From the NCBI RefSeq assembly GCF_038066715.1, contig NZ_JBBUKT010000008.1, positions 1-64,000 on the forward strand: a stretch of DNA of 64,000 nucleotides. Direction: 5' to 3'. The position numbers and the translations under genes are program-made. This document shows positions 1 through 8,197 of this stretch, in pieces. The notes below the pieces were generated by a model that made no database searches, was not told where the DNA came from, and was given only the letters and a program-made list of their open reading frames with translations. How positions within the stretch are numbered: the stretch's first letter is position 1; each line of letters opens with the position of its first letter. Source of the DNA: Luteolibacter sp. Y139. GTDB taxonomy: Bacteria; Verrucomicrobiota; Verrucomicrobiia; Verrucomicrobiales; Akkermansiaceae.

Positions 1-345
1 TGTCCGGGCTGTTGTCCCGGTTGGTTTCCCTGGCCGGGTTGATTGCCTGCTTGTTCACCACGCTGACCTTGTCCGGGCTGTTGTCCCGGTTGGTTGCCTT
101 GACCGGGTTGATTGTCTGCTTGTTCACCACGCTGACCTTGTCCGGGCTGTTGTCCCGGTTGGTTGCCTTGGCCGGGTTGATTGCCCGCTTGTTCACCAGG
201 CTGGCCTTGTCCGGGCTGCTGTCCCGGCTGGTTTCCTTGGCCGGGTTGATTGCCCGCTTGTTCGCCACGCTGCCCCTGTCCGGGTTGGCTGTCTGCTTGT
301 TCGCCGGGTTCGCCTTCACCGGGCTGCTGTCCCGGTGGATCGCCT
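1..345 (-). repeat. 69-bp in-frame tandem repeats (23-aa Gln/Gly/Pro units)
   Basis: The 11-mer tgtccgggctg or a close variant recurs at 1, 70, 139, 208 and 277, an exact 69-bp spacing. On the coding (minus) strand each unit reads approximately QPGQQPGQGQRGEQA followed by a variable [GD]NQPGQGN. Units decay towards 345 and probably continue to the left of the window. The array sits in the disordered C-terminal part of the DUF4175-like protein and keeps the reading frame. Confidence 0.93.
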
Positions 346-3269
346 TGCCGTGGCTGGTTGTCAGCTTGCTTGCCGGGCTGACCCTGACCTGTGGCTTGTT
401 CCGAAAGCTGTTGCAGTTGATCGCGCGCATAGCGGAGCGCTTGGGCCTCGTCGCCGAGCACGCGCTCGGCGGCGCCTTCAATTCCTTGTGTTAGATCGGC
501 GATGCCCTCGGCTGCGCGTTCGGCGGCGGGACTCTTGGCACCGGCTTGCTCCATTTGCTCGAGAGAACGGGCGATCTGGTTTTGCTCTGCTCCGCGGAGT
601 GCCTCGGAGAGATCTTTGGATACTAGGGGCTCCGCACGTTCCGCGGATTGGGCGGTCTCGCGGACGTTATCCATCAGCTTCTGGAGGTCGTCACGTTGTC
701 GGGCGATCTCAGGTGTGGCGGCCTCCGATTCGCGCAGACGAGGACTACGGGGCGCTTCCTCCTGAGCACTCGATTCGGCGAGCTGCTGCTGTCGCTCCTT
801 TAGAGCGCGGGCGTCTTGTCGCAGGTCGCGAAGTTGTTCCGCCAGTTGCGCGGCGCTGTTCTTGCGGAAATCTTCATGCTCTTGCTCCAAGGTTTCTTGC
901 GTCCTGCGTCCTGCCGCGAGCGCCTCGCCAAGCTTGTTTTCGGAAAGCTGCTCGCTTGCCTGCTGTGCGCGTTCGCGAGCTTCGTCGAGGGCCTCGCTCT
1001 TGGGCTGTTGGGATCCGTCGCGGGAGGGGTCATTTGTTTGCTCACGAAGCTGGTCCACATCGGCAAGCAATTCGCGCTGCTGCTCGCGGAGTTGCTTGAG
1101 CTGGCGCTCCACCTCGGCGCGCTTCTCGGGTGTGTTGGCTTCGGCAAGCGCGTTTTGGAGGGCTTGTATTTCCTCATTGAGATCGCGCTGGCGTTTGGCG
1201 AGTTCTTCAAGCTTGCGGAGCGTGTCCATCGCTTGGGCTGCTTCACCGGCCGGGGTTTCGGGACGGGCCTGCTTTTCGGCCTGATAGGGCGTTTCTTTCT
1301 GCTCCAGCTCGAGTTCGTCCCGCTGCATTTCCTCGGAGGATGATGACGATTGTTGCCCGGCGTTCTGGCCGGTCATGATCATCGTCTCCGAACTCATGAG
1401 CTGATAGAGATGGCGTAGCGCGACTTGCTCATCGCTGATTGCCTCCTCAAGAGGAGCTGCGGAAGTCTTCTCCTTCGCGCTGGTGAGCTCGCCGAGCGCG
1501 TCCTTCATCGCGAGCCGCGCATCGGTCAGATGCTGGCGGACGGATGGGTTGGTCTGCTCCGCTTCCAACGCGGTTGCGGTTTCAATGGCGATTTCCTGCG
1601 AGCGGCGGAGAGTTTCAAGCTCATCCGATTCGGGTGGCGTGTCGTTGATTTCTGCGTGATCACGGCGAATCGCCCAAGTGGCGTTGAGGATCTGCGTCTC
1701 CGTCTTGATGAGATCTGCGGCACCGCCAGCAGGCTCGCCTTCGGCTCCTGCTTGTTGTTCCTGCTCCCCACCGGGTGGAGCGGCTTGCTGACGGAAGGTC
1801 TCGTCGAAGTCGCGGACGCGGACGATGTGGATGTCGCCGTTGACCCGGCGCTTTTTGCCGTCGGGCCCGAGGTCTTCGGCCCAAGCATTCCACATGAGGA
1901 TGTCCTTTGGCTTCGCTCCGGCTGCTTCAAGATCGATCAGCTCGGAAAGAGGTGCCAGCTTTCCTCCTGCGGCGACCGGAGTTTCAAGCTCGTGCCACTT
2001 CTCGCCATCGAGCGTGTAGCGGAGTCCCTGTGTGAGCAGGCCGGTGTCGTCGGTGATCTTGGCTTCGAGGCGGACCTCCTGGATCGGCGTGGCCTTGTCG
2101 TTCTTGCGAGGCAGCAGGACCTTCACGACGGGTGCCTTGTTAGGGAGCACCTTGATATCGAGCAGGTCCTTGCGCGAGTTGCGGCGTCCAGCGCTATCAG
2201 TGAGGACGAGTTCGTAGCGGGCGCTCTCCTTCGGCGTGAGGTTCGCAAGATAGCGCGCGGGATTGGCGGGGTCCGCGGTGAGCTTCACCGGTTGCTTGTC
2301 CTTTGCATTCAGCGTGGCAGTCAGGCCGGGGAGATTCGCCGTGAAGGAGAGTGCGATCGATGTGCGCTCAGGGACTTGGATGGAGCGCGGATCCTTGATC
2401 GTCTCCGGCTGCTTGGCGAGGTGCTCGGGAAAAGTCAGCACGGCTTGCGAACTGACCAGCGCGGGAAGATCGAAGACGCGAACCTTGAAGGAACGGCTGC
2501 TCCCGCCGGCGGTCACGATACGGTAATCCATCGGCCCGGGGACCGCGGAGAGCCGGGCTTGAAAGACGGGATCCGTAAACGGCCGGGTCATCGGAAGAGA
2601 GCGGACTTGCCCCGACTCATCGGTGGTCTCGAGCGATGCCTCGGCCGGGATGTTGATGCCAAAGCGTGCTTGGATCGTCAGAGAGGTGCCGCGCTCGATC
2701 TCGATGTCGCCGGGTTCCACCGAAATATCCAGCGGCGTGGCGGCGGCGATCTTTTCCTCTGCCGGGGTGGTGTTGGCGACATGTGTCCCGGTGGGAATCA
2801 AGGTCGACACGAGCCCCAGCCCGAACAACGCGATGCCGATGAGATTCAGCGTGCGCAATCCTTTCAGCCGCGGCTGGGGAACGAGCTCGAGCCACTCGTC
2901 GCGCTCGGCGGCGGCGACCGACTCGACGAGCAATCGAAGTTGGAGGTAGTTGAACGAGCCTCCTTCGGGATGTTGGTCGAGTGCGGCGAGCAGCGCGGTT
3001 CTCAGTTCGGGGTATTTCGTTTCCACCAGCTTCGCAACCTCACGGGGATTGCCCAAGCCGCTGCGGCTCCACCACCAGACTGCGGCAGAAGCGACAGCCA
3101 AGAGCGGCAACAAATCCGTGGCCAAGGTGCGCGCTGGAACTCCAGAGCGCCACAGGAGGATGGCGGCGAAGAGGCCCAGCCACCAGGTCACGGCGAGTCC
3201 GCCGTGGAGGCGTTGCTGCTGCCGTCGCCGCGCGAGCTCGGCAAGGATGGCGTGCAATCGGCGGATCAT
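1..3269 (-). CDS. DUF4175-like giant membrane protein, 3' end outside window
   Basis: At least 1089 codons are open on the minus strand and run off the left edge, so the C-terminus is missing. The start ATG (3267-3269) overlaps the TGA of the upstream VWA gene as ATGA, which implies translational coupling. Three hydrophobic segments lie near residues 23-41, 52-67 and 141-157. They are followed by a beta-rich region, then a long Gln/Glu/Arg/Ala-rich coiled coil (about 600-900), and from about residue 970 a Gln/Gly/Pro repeat tract with a 23-residue period. This layout matches the DUF4175-type proteins usually found at the end of MoxR/DUF58/VWA operons. The role is presumably structural in the envelope; no enzymatic motif is visible. 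The antisense frame is also open but is a shadow. Family identity is inferred from layout and context. Confidence 0.85.
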   Translation of the reverse strand, partial: MIRRLHAILAELARRRQQQRLHGGLAVTWWLGLFAAILLWRSGVPARTLATDLLPLLAVASAAVWWWSRSGLGNPREVAKLVETKYPELRTALLAALDQHPEGGSFNYLQLRLLVESVAAAERDEWLELVPQPRLKGLRTLNLIGIALFGLGLVSTLIPTGTHVANTTPAEEKIAAATPLDISVEPGDIEIERGTSLTIQARFGINIPAEASLETTDESGQVRSLPMTRPFTDPVFQARLSAVPGPMDYRIVTAGGSSRSFKVRVFDLPALVSSQAVLTFPEHLAKQPETIKDPRSIQVPERTSIALSFTANLPGLTATLNAKDKQPVKLTADPANPARYLANLTPKESARYELVLTDSAGRRNSRKDLLDIKVLPNKAPVVKVLLPRKNDKATPIQEVRLEAKITDDTGLLTQGLRYTLDGEKWHELETPVAAGGKLAPLSELIDLEAAGAKPKDILMWNAWAEDLGPDGKKRRVNGDIHIVRVRDFDETFRQQAAPPGGEQEQQAGAEGEPAGGAADLIKTETQILNATWAIRRDHAEINDTPPESDELETLRRSQEIAIETATALEAEQTNPSVRQHLTDARLAMKDALGELTSAKEKTSAAPLEEAISDEQVALRHLYQLMSSETMIMTGQNAGQQSSSSSEEMQRDELELEQKETPYQAEKQARPETPAGEAAQAMDTLRKLEELAKRQRDLNEEIQALQNALAEANTPEKRAEVERQLKQLREQQRELLADVDQLREQTNDPSRDGSQQPKSEALDEARERAQQASEQLSENKLGEALAAGRRTQETLEQEHEDFRKNSAAQLAEQLRDLRQDARALKERQQQLAESSAQEEAPRSPRLRESEAATPEIARQRDDLQKLMDNVRETAQSAERAEPLVSKDLSEALRGAEQNQIARSLEQMEQAGAKSPAAERAAEGIADLTQGIEGAAERVLGDEAQALRYARDQLQQLSEQATGQGQPGKQADNQPRQGDPPGQQPGEGEPGEQADSQPGQGQRGEQAGNQPGQGNQPGQQPGQGQPGEQAGNQPGQGNQPGQQPGQGQRGEQADNQPGQGNQPGQQPGQGQRGEQAGNQPGQGNQPGQQPG

Positions 3270-5146
3270 GACGTGGCGGGGTTGGCGCGGTTGCCCGCCA
3301 AGGCAGCCCACGCGGTTTCAGCGAGATAGAATAATGCGGCGGCGACGAGCAGCCACCAGCCAGTGCGTTGGCGGCTTTCCTGCTCGGCACTGGAAAGGGT
3401 GGCGGTCATCGCGTTGGCCTTTGCGATCACCGGTTCATCGAGAGGCAGGCCGAGTGCGCGGAGATCGGCCTCGGGCAAGGGTGTGAGCTCGGATTCAGCG
3501 GGATCGATCTGGATGGCGATCCGCCGGTTGCCCGAGGCGTGGATGCCGGGGGCGTCAATCCCGTCGTAACCGACGAAGTAGACGCCGCGACCTTGGCCAG
3601 CGTTTGCGATCAGCGAGTGAAGCAGCGGCGCGAACTTGGTTGTTAGGGCGAGCTGGCTATCGGCGGGGCGCCAGGTGGTGGTGAGGACGTGGAGGGTTCC
3701 CTTGCCGAGCGGATAGCTCAGCCATGCCGGATCGCCATTGTCGAAGCGGGCGAGCACCTTGCCTGGCGAGACGAGCTTCTCGGGAAGCACGCGATATTTC
3801 CAGATACGGATGCCGCTGAAGTCCGAGTAGCGGGGATCGGCAAACGGCGCGAAGACCGGTGACTTGAAATCGATCTCTCCGAAGCGGGCGTGGTCCTTCA
3901 CTTTTGCTTCGGTCGGTGTGGCATCGGTGACTTGGACGAGATCTTCGAGAACCTTGGCGGCTGAGACATCACGCAGGGTGAGCAAGGCGGTTCCGCCATC
4001 CTCAATCACCTTGCGCAAGGCGGAGACATCTCCCGGTTTCCCATCCGTGATGGTGAGCGCGGGGGCTTCGGTGGTAGGCGTGTCGATGATCTCGACCGAA
4101 TAATCCGCGGTCGGCTGCATGGCACGGTGGAGGAAGTAGGTGGTCTCCGTTGTATCAGTGACTTCGCTGGGACTCGGATGCCAGATCTTCACGACGGGCA
4201 GAGCCGAGGTGGTCCACGAAGCTTCGTTGTCGAACGCGTAGTCGTCTCCGGTGAGGGTGACCTTGCCTTCGGTAGGAACTCCCTCGGGCGCGTCGAAGAT
4301 GGCGCTTTCGCCGGCCGGAACCGAGATTGTGGTCTTCACCGCGGTGCCGCTCCACTCCAGCGTGAACGCGGACTTTGCGGAGCCCGCGGCATTGGTCACG
4401 CGGGCGCGCCGGACTTGCTTTTCCGGTGGTAGCATTTGCACGCCGGCATTGGTCCTGCTGTCGGCAGGAGCGGTGGGATGAAGGACGATGCGCAGGGCGT
4501 CCGGCCATGATTCATTGCGCAGGCGATCCAGTGTGGAGCCTTTCTGAAAGTCACCGAAGAGGTGGAGGTGAAGCGGTGTGTCCCCGCCGGCCGCGGCGAC
4601 GGCGGAGAGGATGGCATCGTCGAGATGGGTGGCCTGCCAATCGGCCTGCACCTCGCCGAGCAAGGCCAGCGCGGTGGACTTGCGTTCGCCGGGCACGAGG
4701 CCGCGGGCGCGTTCAGGATCTAACAAGATGTGGAGACGATCCGAGAAGGTTGCGACCGCGATCGCATCATCCTTTGGCAACTTCTCGATTTCCTCGCGCG
4801 CGGCGGCAATGGCTTTCTCCTCCGGTTCGCCGCGCATGCTGGCGCTGGTGTCGATGAGGATGAAGTGCGTGGTGGCACCGGTGGGCGGGGCGGGGGAGTT
4901 TTCCTTTGCGGGGAAGAATGGCCGGGCAAAGGCGAGGACCATCAGTGCGAGTGCGGCGCAGCGCAGGATGAGCAAGAGGATATCCTGCAGACGCGCGCGG
5001 CGCTTGGTGATGGGCGGATGATCCTCAAAGAACATCAGCGAGGAGAAGGCGACCGTTTCCTTCGGGCGGTTCTTCCGCAGATGCAGCAGGACCGGCAGCG
5101 CGAGGGCTGCCAGTCCGGCGAGGAAGAATGGAGCGAGGAAGGCCAC
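3266..5146 (-). CDS. BatA-type VWA-domain membrane protein
   Basis: This 626-aa protein has the BatA/aerotolerance N-terminal arrangement. A membrane segment lies at about 3-22, then a short basic loop (LRKNRPKETVAFSSL), then a second segment at about 55-75 (ILLLILRCAALALMVLAFARPF). A von Willebrand A-like domain follows, with the metal-ion (MIDAS) motif DTSAS at residues 99-103. A last hydrophobic segment sits close to the C-terminus (about 595-617). In related operons such proteins act with the MoxR ATPase and DUF58 protein in envelope assembly or stress tolerance. It lies 8 bp downstream of the DUF58 gene and overlaps the DUF4175-like gene by 4 bp. Identity as a BatA-like VWA protein is clear; the client is unknown. 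Confidence 0.9.
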   Translation of the reverse strand: MAFLAPFFLAGLAALALPVLLHLRKNRPKETVAFSSLMFFEDHPPITKRRARLQDILLLILRCAALALMVLAFARPFFPAKENSPAPPTGATTHFILIDTSASMRGEPEEKAIAAAREEIEKLPKDDAIAVATFSDRLHILLDPERARGLVPGERKSTALALLGEVQADWQATHLDDAILSAVAAAGGDTPLHLHLFGDFQKGSTLDRLRNESWPDALRIVLHPTAPADSRTNAGVQMLPPEKQVRRARVTNAAGSAKSAFTLEWSGTAVKTTISVPAGESAIFDAPEGVPTEGKVTLTGDDYAFDNEASWTTSALPVVKIWHPSPSEVTDTTETTYFLHRAMQPTADYSVEIIDTPTTEAPALTITDGKPGDVSALRKVIEDGGTALLTLRDVSAAKVLEDLVQVTDATPTEAKVKDHARFGEIDFKSPVFAPFADPRYSDFSGIRIWKYRVLPEKLVSPGKVLARFDNGDPAWLSYPLGKGTLHVLTTTWRPADSQLALTTKFAPLLHSLIANAGQGRGVYFVGYDGIDAPGIHASGNRRIAIQIDPAESELTPLPEADLRALGLPLDEPVIAKANAMTATLSSAEQESRQRTGWWLLVAAALFYLAETAWAALAGNRANPATS

Positions 5147-5154
5147 GGTTCAAT

Positions 5155-6093
5155 TCATGAGCTGCTCTTGCGGACGATGCGTTGGCCGAGCGATTGGCGA
5201 TCGGAAAGGTAGGTGTGGAGGGCGGTCTCCAGCGGCTGGCCGGTCGGCAGCAGGTGATGAAGGATGCCGAGTGTGTCGCAGAGTGACTTGAGGCCCTGCT
5301 GGTGCTCGCTGAACTTCTTTAAGTAGCCCGCGCGCAGACGGTCGGGATCGGCGGGCAGGACGCGGCCGGATTCCATGTCCTCGAAGTTCACGGTGGAATC
5401 GAAGGTGAAGTGGATCTCGGCCGGATCGAGCGTCTGCATCAGGCTGACGTCGTGTCCACAGGCGGCGAGTGCCGATAGAGGGGCTTTCAGTTCTGTGAGA
5501 GGCGTGAGGAAATCGGAAATGACGAAGACCAACCCACGCATGCGGCCGCGGGAGAGGATGGCATCGACCGGGGAATGCAGCGCCGCGCCCAGGCCGAGGG
5601 CAGGACGATCCAGCGCGGCGAGGATGGCATGCAGGTGTCCGCTGCGATGACGCGGCGGGAGATAATCGCGTGCGACTTCGTCGAAGGTGAGCAAGCCGAT
5701 CTCGTCGCCTTGCTGATGAAGGAACATCGCCAGCGTCGCGGCGAGGGTGCGGGCGTATTCGAGCTTGGTGTAGGACTTCGAGCCGTAGCCCATCGAGCGG
5801 CTCAGGTCTAATAGGACGTGGCAGCGGACATTGGTTTCCTCGCGGAATTTCCGGATGAAGGACTTGTCGCGGCGGGCGAGCACTTTCCAGTCGAGATAGC
5901 GGATGTCATCGCCCGGGACGTATTGGCGGTATTCAGCGAATTCGGCGGAGAAGCCGTGCCGCGGACTGCGGTGGAGGCCTTTCCAGAATCCCTCCACTAC
6001 CGTGCGTGCGCGCAGTTCGAGGCTGCGGACGCGCATCAACGCCACCGGATCGGCGAAGTTTGATGAGCGCGGGGATGATGGATTAGGGTTCAT
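5155..6093 (-). CDS. DUF58 domain protein
   Basis: This 312-aa soluble protein carries the DUF58 hallmark region (GFSAEFAEYRQYVPGDD at about 47-63, then IRYLDWK) and a degenerate VWA fold starting with DLSRS at 96-100. DUF58 proteins are almost always partners of MoxR AAA+ ATPases, as here. Its ATG overlaps the stop of the upstream 87-aa gene by one base (TAATG), so translation is probably coupled. The BatA-type gene follows after 8 bp. The biochemical role is unproven for the family; an adaptor between ATPase and VWA substrates is the usual suggestion. Confidence 0.92.
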   Translation of the reverse strand: MNPNPSSPRSSNFADPVALMRVRSLELRARTVVEGFWKGLHRSPRHGFSAEFAEYRQYVPGDDIRYLDWKVLARRDKSFIRKFREETNVRCHVLLDLSRSMGYGSKSYTKLEYARTLAATLAMFLHQQGDEIGLLTFDEVARDYLPPRHRSGHLHAILAALDRPALGLGAALHSPVDAILSRGRMRGLVFVISDFLTPLTELKAPLSALAACGHDVSLMQTLDPAEIHFTFDSTVNFEDMESGRVLPADPDRLRAGYLKKFSEHQQGLKSLCDTLGILHHLLPTGQPLETALHTYLSDRQSLGQRIVRKSSS

Positions 6094-6356
6094 TATTTCA
6101 CTCTCGGATCGAGGTGTCCAAGCAAGTCTGGATCGTCAATTTTCCACCAATACTCATTCTTCGTTCTGGGTTGGTGGAATTCGTGGATGGAAACCAAACC
6201 GAGAAGTTGAATTGGGTCGTCTGCTAGAAAGTGCCATTCTGCATTCCGAGCATGCCACCATTCCCTTTCCTGCTCGAATTCAAGAGACCATCCTTTGCGC
6301 TCAAGGATTACGAGGGCGGTGTTGTAGACGTTCAGGTATGCTCCAATGTCTGGCAT
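6093..6356 (-). CDS. 87-aa hypothetical protein inside the MoxR operon
   Basis: No family is recognised. The protein is small, acidic and Trp/His-rich (EREWWHARNAEWHFLADDP near the middle), with no signal peptide or membrane segment, so it is probably cytoplasmic. A good Shine-Dalgarno (AAGGA, 7 bases before the ATG) supports the start, and the stop overlaps the DUF58 start as TAATG, so it appears to be translated as part of the operon. Its base composition is visibly richer in A+T than moxR and the DUF58 gene on either side, which suggests later acquisition. The aromatic, acidic look recalls small immunity-type proteins, but that is only an impression. Confidence 0.75.
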   Translation of the reverse strand: MPDIGAYLNVYNTALVILERKGWSLEFEQEREWWHARNAEWHFLADDPIQLLGLVSIHEFHQPRTKNEYWWKIDDPDLLGHLDPRVK

Positions 6357-6370
6357 CTTGATTCCTTGGA

Positions 6371-7378
6371 TTACGGAAGTGGCACATGCTTGAGCAGGCG
6401 ATCGACGATACCCTCGGGCGTGACGCCCTCAGCCTCGGCGCGGAAATTCGGTAGGATGCGATGGCGGAGCACGGGATGGGCGAGCGCGCGGATGTCATCC
6501 GGTGTGACGTGGGTGCGACCGGCGAGGAGTGCTCGGGCCTTGCCGCCGATGACGAGGCATTGCGCGGCACGGAGGCCGGCGCCCCAGTTTACCCATTCGT
6601 TGATGAAGTCGGGGGTGCCCGGGCGGTTCGGGCGAGAGGCACCGACGAGGCGCACGGCGTAGCGGGCGGTTTCCTCGGCGATCGGCACCCGCCTCACGAT
6701 TTCATGGAATGCCAGCAGGTCCTCGCCGGTGAAGAGCGCTTCGATGGGCTCCGGGCGCTTCGAGGTGGTGCTGGTGACCACCGCCACCTCATCGTCCTCA
6801 CTGAGGTAGTCGATGCGGATGTCGAACATGAAGCGGTCGAGCTGGGCCTCCGGCAGGGGATAGGTGCCTTCCATTTCCACCGGGTTCTTGGTGGCCAGGA
6901 CGAAGAACGGTTCTTCCAATGGATAGCGCACACCGGCGGCGGTGACCTGGTGCTCCTGCATCGCTTCTAACAGCGCGGACTGCGTCTTCGGCGGCGTGCG
7001 GTTGATTTCGTCCGCGAGGATGAGATTGGCGAAAAGCGGTCCCTTCACGAATTCGAGTCGGCGGCCACCATCCGGAGAATCGCCGAGGATCTCGGTGCCG
7101 GTGATGTCCGCGGGCATCAGGTCCGGGGTGAATTGGATTCGGTTGAAGGAGAGGTGAAAGAGCCTGGCGGTTGATTGGATGAGCAGCGTCTTCGCAAGTC
7201 CCGGTGCGCCGGTGATGAGCGCATGGCCACCGGAGAGCAGCGCGATGAGCAGCAGCTCAATGACGTCGTCCTGGCCGCGGATGACCTTGGCGAGTTCCTT
7301 GCGGATGCGGTCCCGCCCTTCCGAGATGCGGCGGACGAGCTGTTCTTCCGTGGCTAGTGAATCGTTGGCGGTGATCAT
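6371..7378 (-). CDS. MoxR-family AAA+ ATPase
   Basis: This 335-aa protein is the normal length for MoxR ATPases. It has Walker A GAPGLAKT at residues 57-64 and Walker B LILADEINRTPPK near 117-129. Next come the sensor-1 stretch FFVLATKNPVEMEGTYPLPEAQ, an arginine-containing LDRFMFDI segment, and the C-terminal lid with GRTHVTPDDI. MoxR ATPases act as chaperones that mature or insert metal cofactors or assemble complexes with VWA partners. The neighbours on the same strand (DUF4159 upstream; DUF58 and VWA proteins downstream) fit that role. The ATG at 7378 is 10 bp after the DUF4159 stop. Confidence 0.96.
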   Translation of the reverse strand: MITANDSLATEEQLVRRISEGRDRIRKELAKVIRGQDDVIELLLIALLSGGHALITGAPGLAKTLLIQSTARLFHLSFNRIQFTPDLMPADITGTEILGDSPDGGRRLEFVKGPLFANLILADEINRTPPKTQSALLEAMQEHQVTAAGVRYPLEEPFFVLATKNPVEMEGTYPLPEAQLDRFMFDIRIDYLSEDDEVAVVTSTTSKRPEPIEALFTGEDLLAFHEIVRRVPIAEETARYAVRLVGASRPNRPGTPDFINEWVNWGAGLRAAQCLVIGGKARALLAGRTHVTPDDIRALAHPVLRHRILPNFRAEAEGVTPEGIVDRLLKHVPLP

Positions 7379-7387
7379 GAGATAAAG

Positions 7388-8197
7388 TCAGTGGGTCATC
7401 GAATAGACGACGATGTTGATGCCCATCGGAAAGGCGAGCTTCTCGCTGAATTCGGCGAAGTAGAAGGGGTCCTCGCCTTCGCGCTCCCAGCCATCGCCGA
7501 GGTCGGTATTCTGGCAGATGATGACCATCAGGCGGCCCTTGGTATCGAAGATGCCGTGGAAGTGGGCACCCTTCGCACCCTTTTCCCAGAAGACGCCGGT
7601 GTAGCGTCCGCGGAGGGCGACCTCAATCGCCGGGATCTGCGGCTTCACCTTCATCGGGAAGACCGTGCTGAAGATCGGGTGGTCGAGTTCCAGCTCCTTG
7701 ATCGGCAGGTCGGGGAAGACCTTTTTCATCTGGTCGCGGGTGTTCTCCCACTCGTCATCGCCCCAGAAGTCATCGATCATCAGGAATCCGCCATTGAGCA
7801 AATGCTCGCGCAGGATCTTGGTCTCTTCTTCCGTCAGGTCGAGTGAGCCGGTCTCGAGGGTGTAGAGGAAGGGATACTTCTTCAGTTCGGGATCGAGGAT
7901 CGGGAGGATGATCGGCTCCGGATTTACGCGAATCGCGGTCATCTGCTGGAGGCGGAACGAAAAGTTCAGGTCGCTGTCCGGGTAGTCCGTCGCCCACTTG
8001 TAGTGATTCTCGGGGCGCAAGCGGACGAAGCGGAAGGTGTCGTCCGGAAAACGCGGGTCATTGTGCCAGCGCTCCACGCCATTGCGGTCGCCAAGGGTGG
8101 GTTCGCTCCGACGGCCACGACCCCAGCGGCCTTGACCGGAGGAGTCCGCAATGAAGGCGAAGAGCAACAAGCTGGCGATGGCGAGCGCGGGCTTCAT
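7388..8197 (-). CDS. DUF4159 domain protein, exported
   Basis: This 269-aa protein has a Sec-type signal peptide (ALAIASLLLFAFIADSSGQG, residues 4-23), so it should be periplasmic. The mature part has the DUF4159 pattern: a segment with FPDDTFRFVRL, then PFLYTLETGSLDLTEEE, GGFLMIDDFWGDDEWE and a C-terminal GINIVVYSMTH. The fold of the family resembles a glutamine-amidotransferase/ThuA-like domain without proven activity. The start ATG overlaps the TGA of the upstream TPR gene (ATGA, 8194-8197), and moxR begins 10 bp after its stop. Operon membership with MoxR, DUF58 and VWA proteins is typical of the family. Confidence 0.88.
   Translation of the reverse strand: MKPALAIASLLLFAFIADSSGQGRWGRGRRSEPTLGDRNGVERWHNDPRFPDDTFRFVRLRPENHYKWATDYPDSDLNFSFRLQQMTAIRVNPEPIILPILDPELKKYPFLYTLETGSLDLTEEETKILREHLLNGGFLMIDDFWGDDEWENTRDQMKKVFPDLPIKELELDHPIFSTVFPMKVKPQIPAIEVALRGRYTGVFWEKGAKGAHFHGIFDTKGRLMVIICQNTDLGDGWEREGEDPFYFAEFSEKLAFPMGINIVVYSMTH

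Noticed and set aside
1-345. CRISPR-like array
   Set aside because: The repeats are contiguous 69-bp coding units without spacers and stay in frame.
1425-3329. 634-aa open frame on the plus strand
   Set aside because: It is antisense to the DUF4175-like gene, whose minus-strand product has membrane helices, a coiled coil and in-frame repeats. The plus frame is Gly/Arg/Leu-rich with no domain, typical of a high-G+C shadow.
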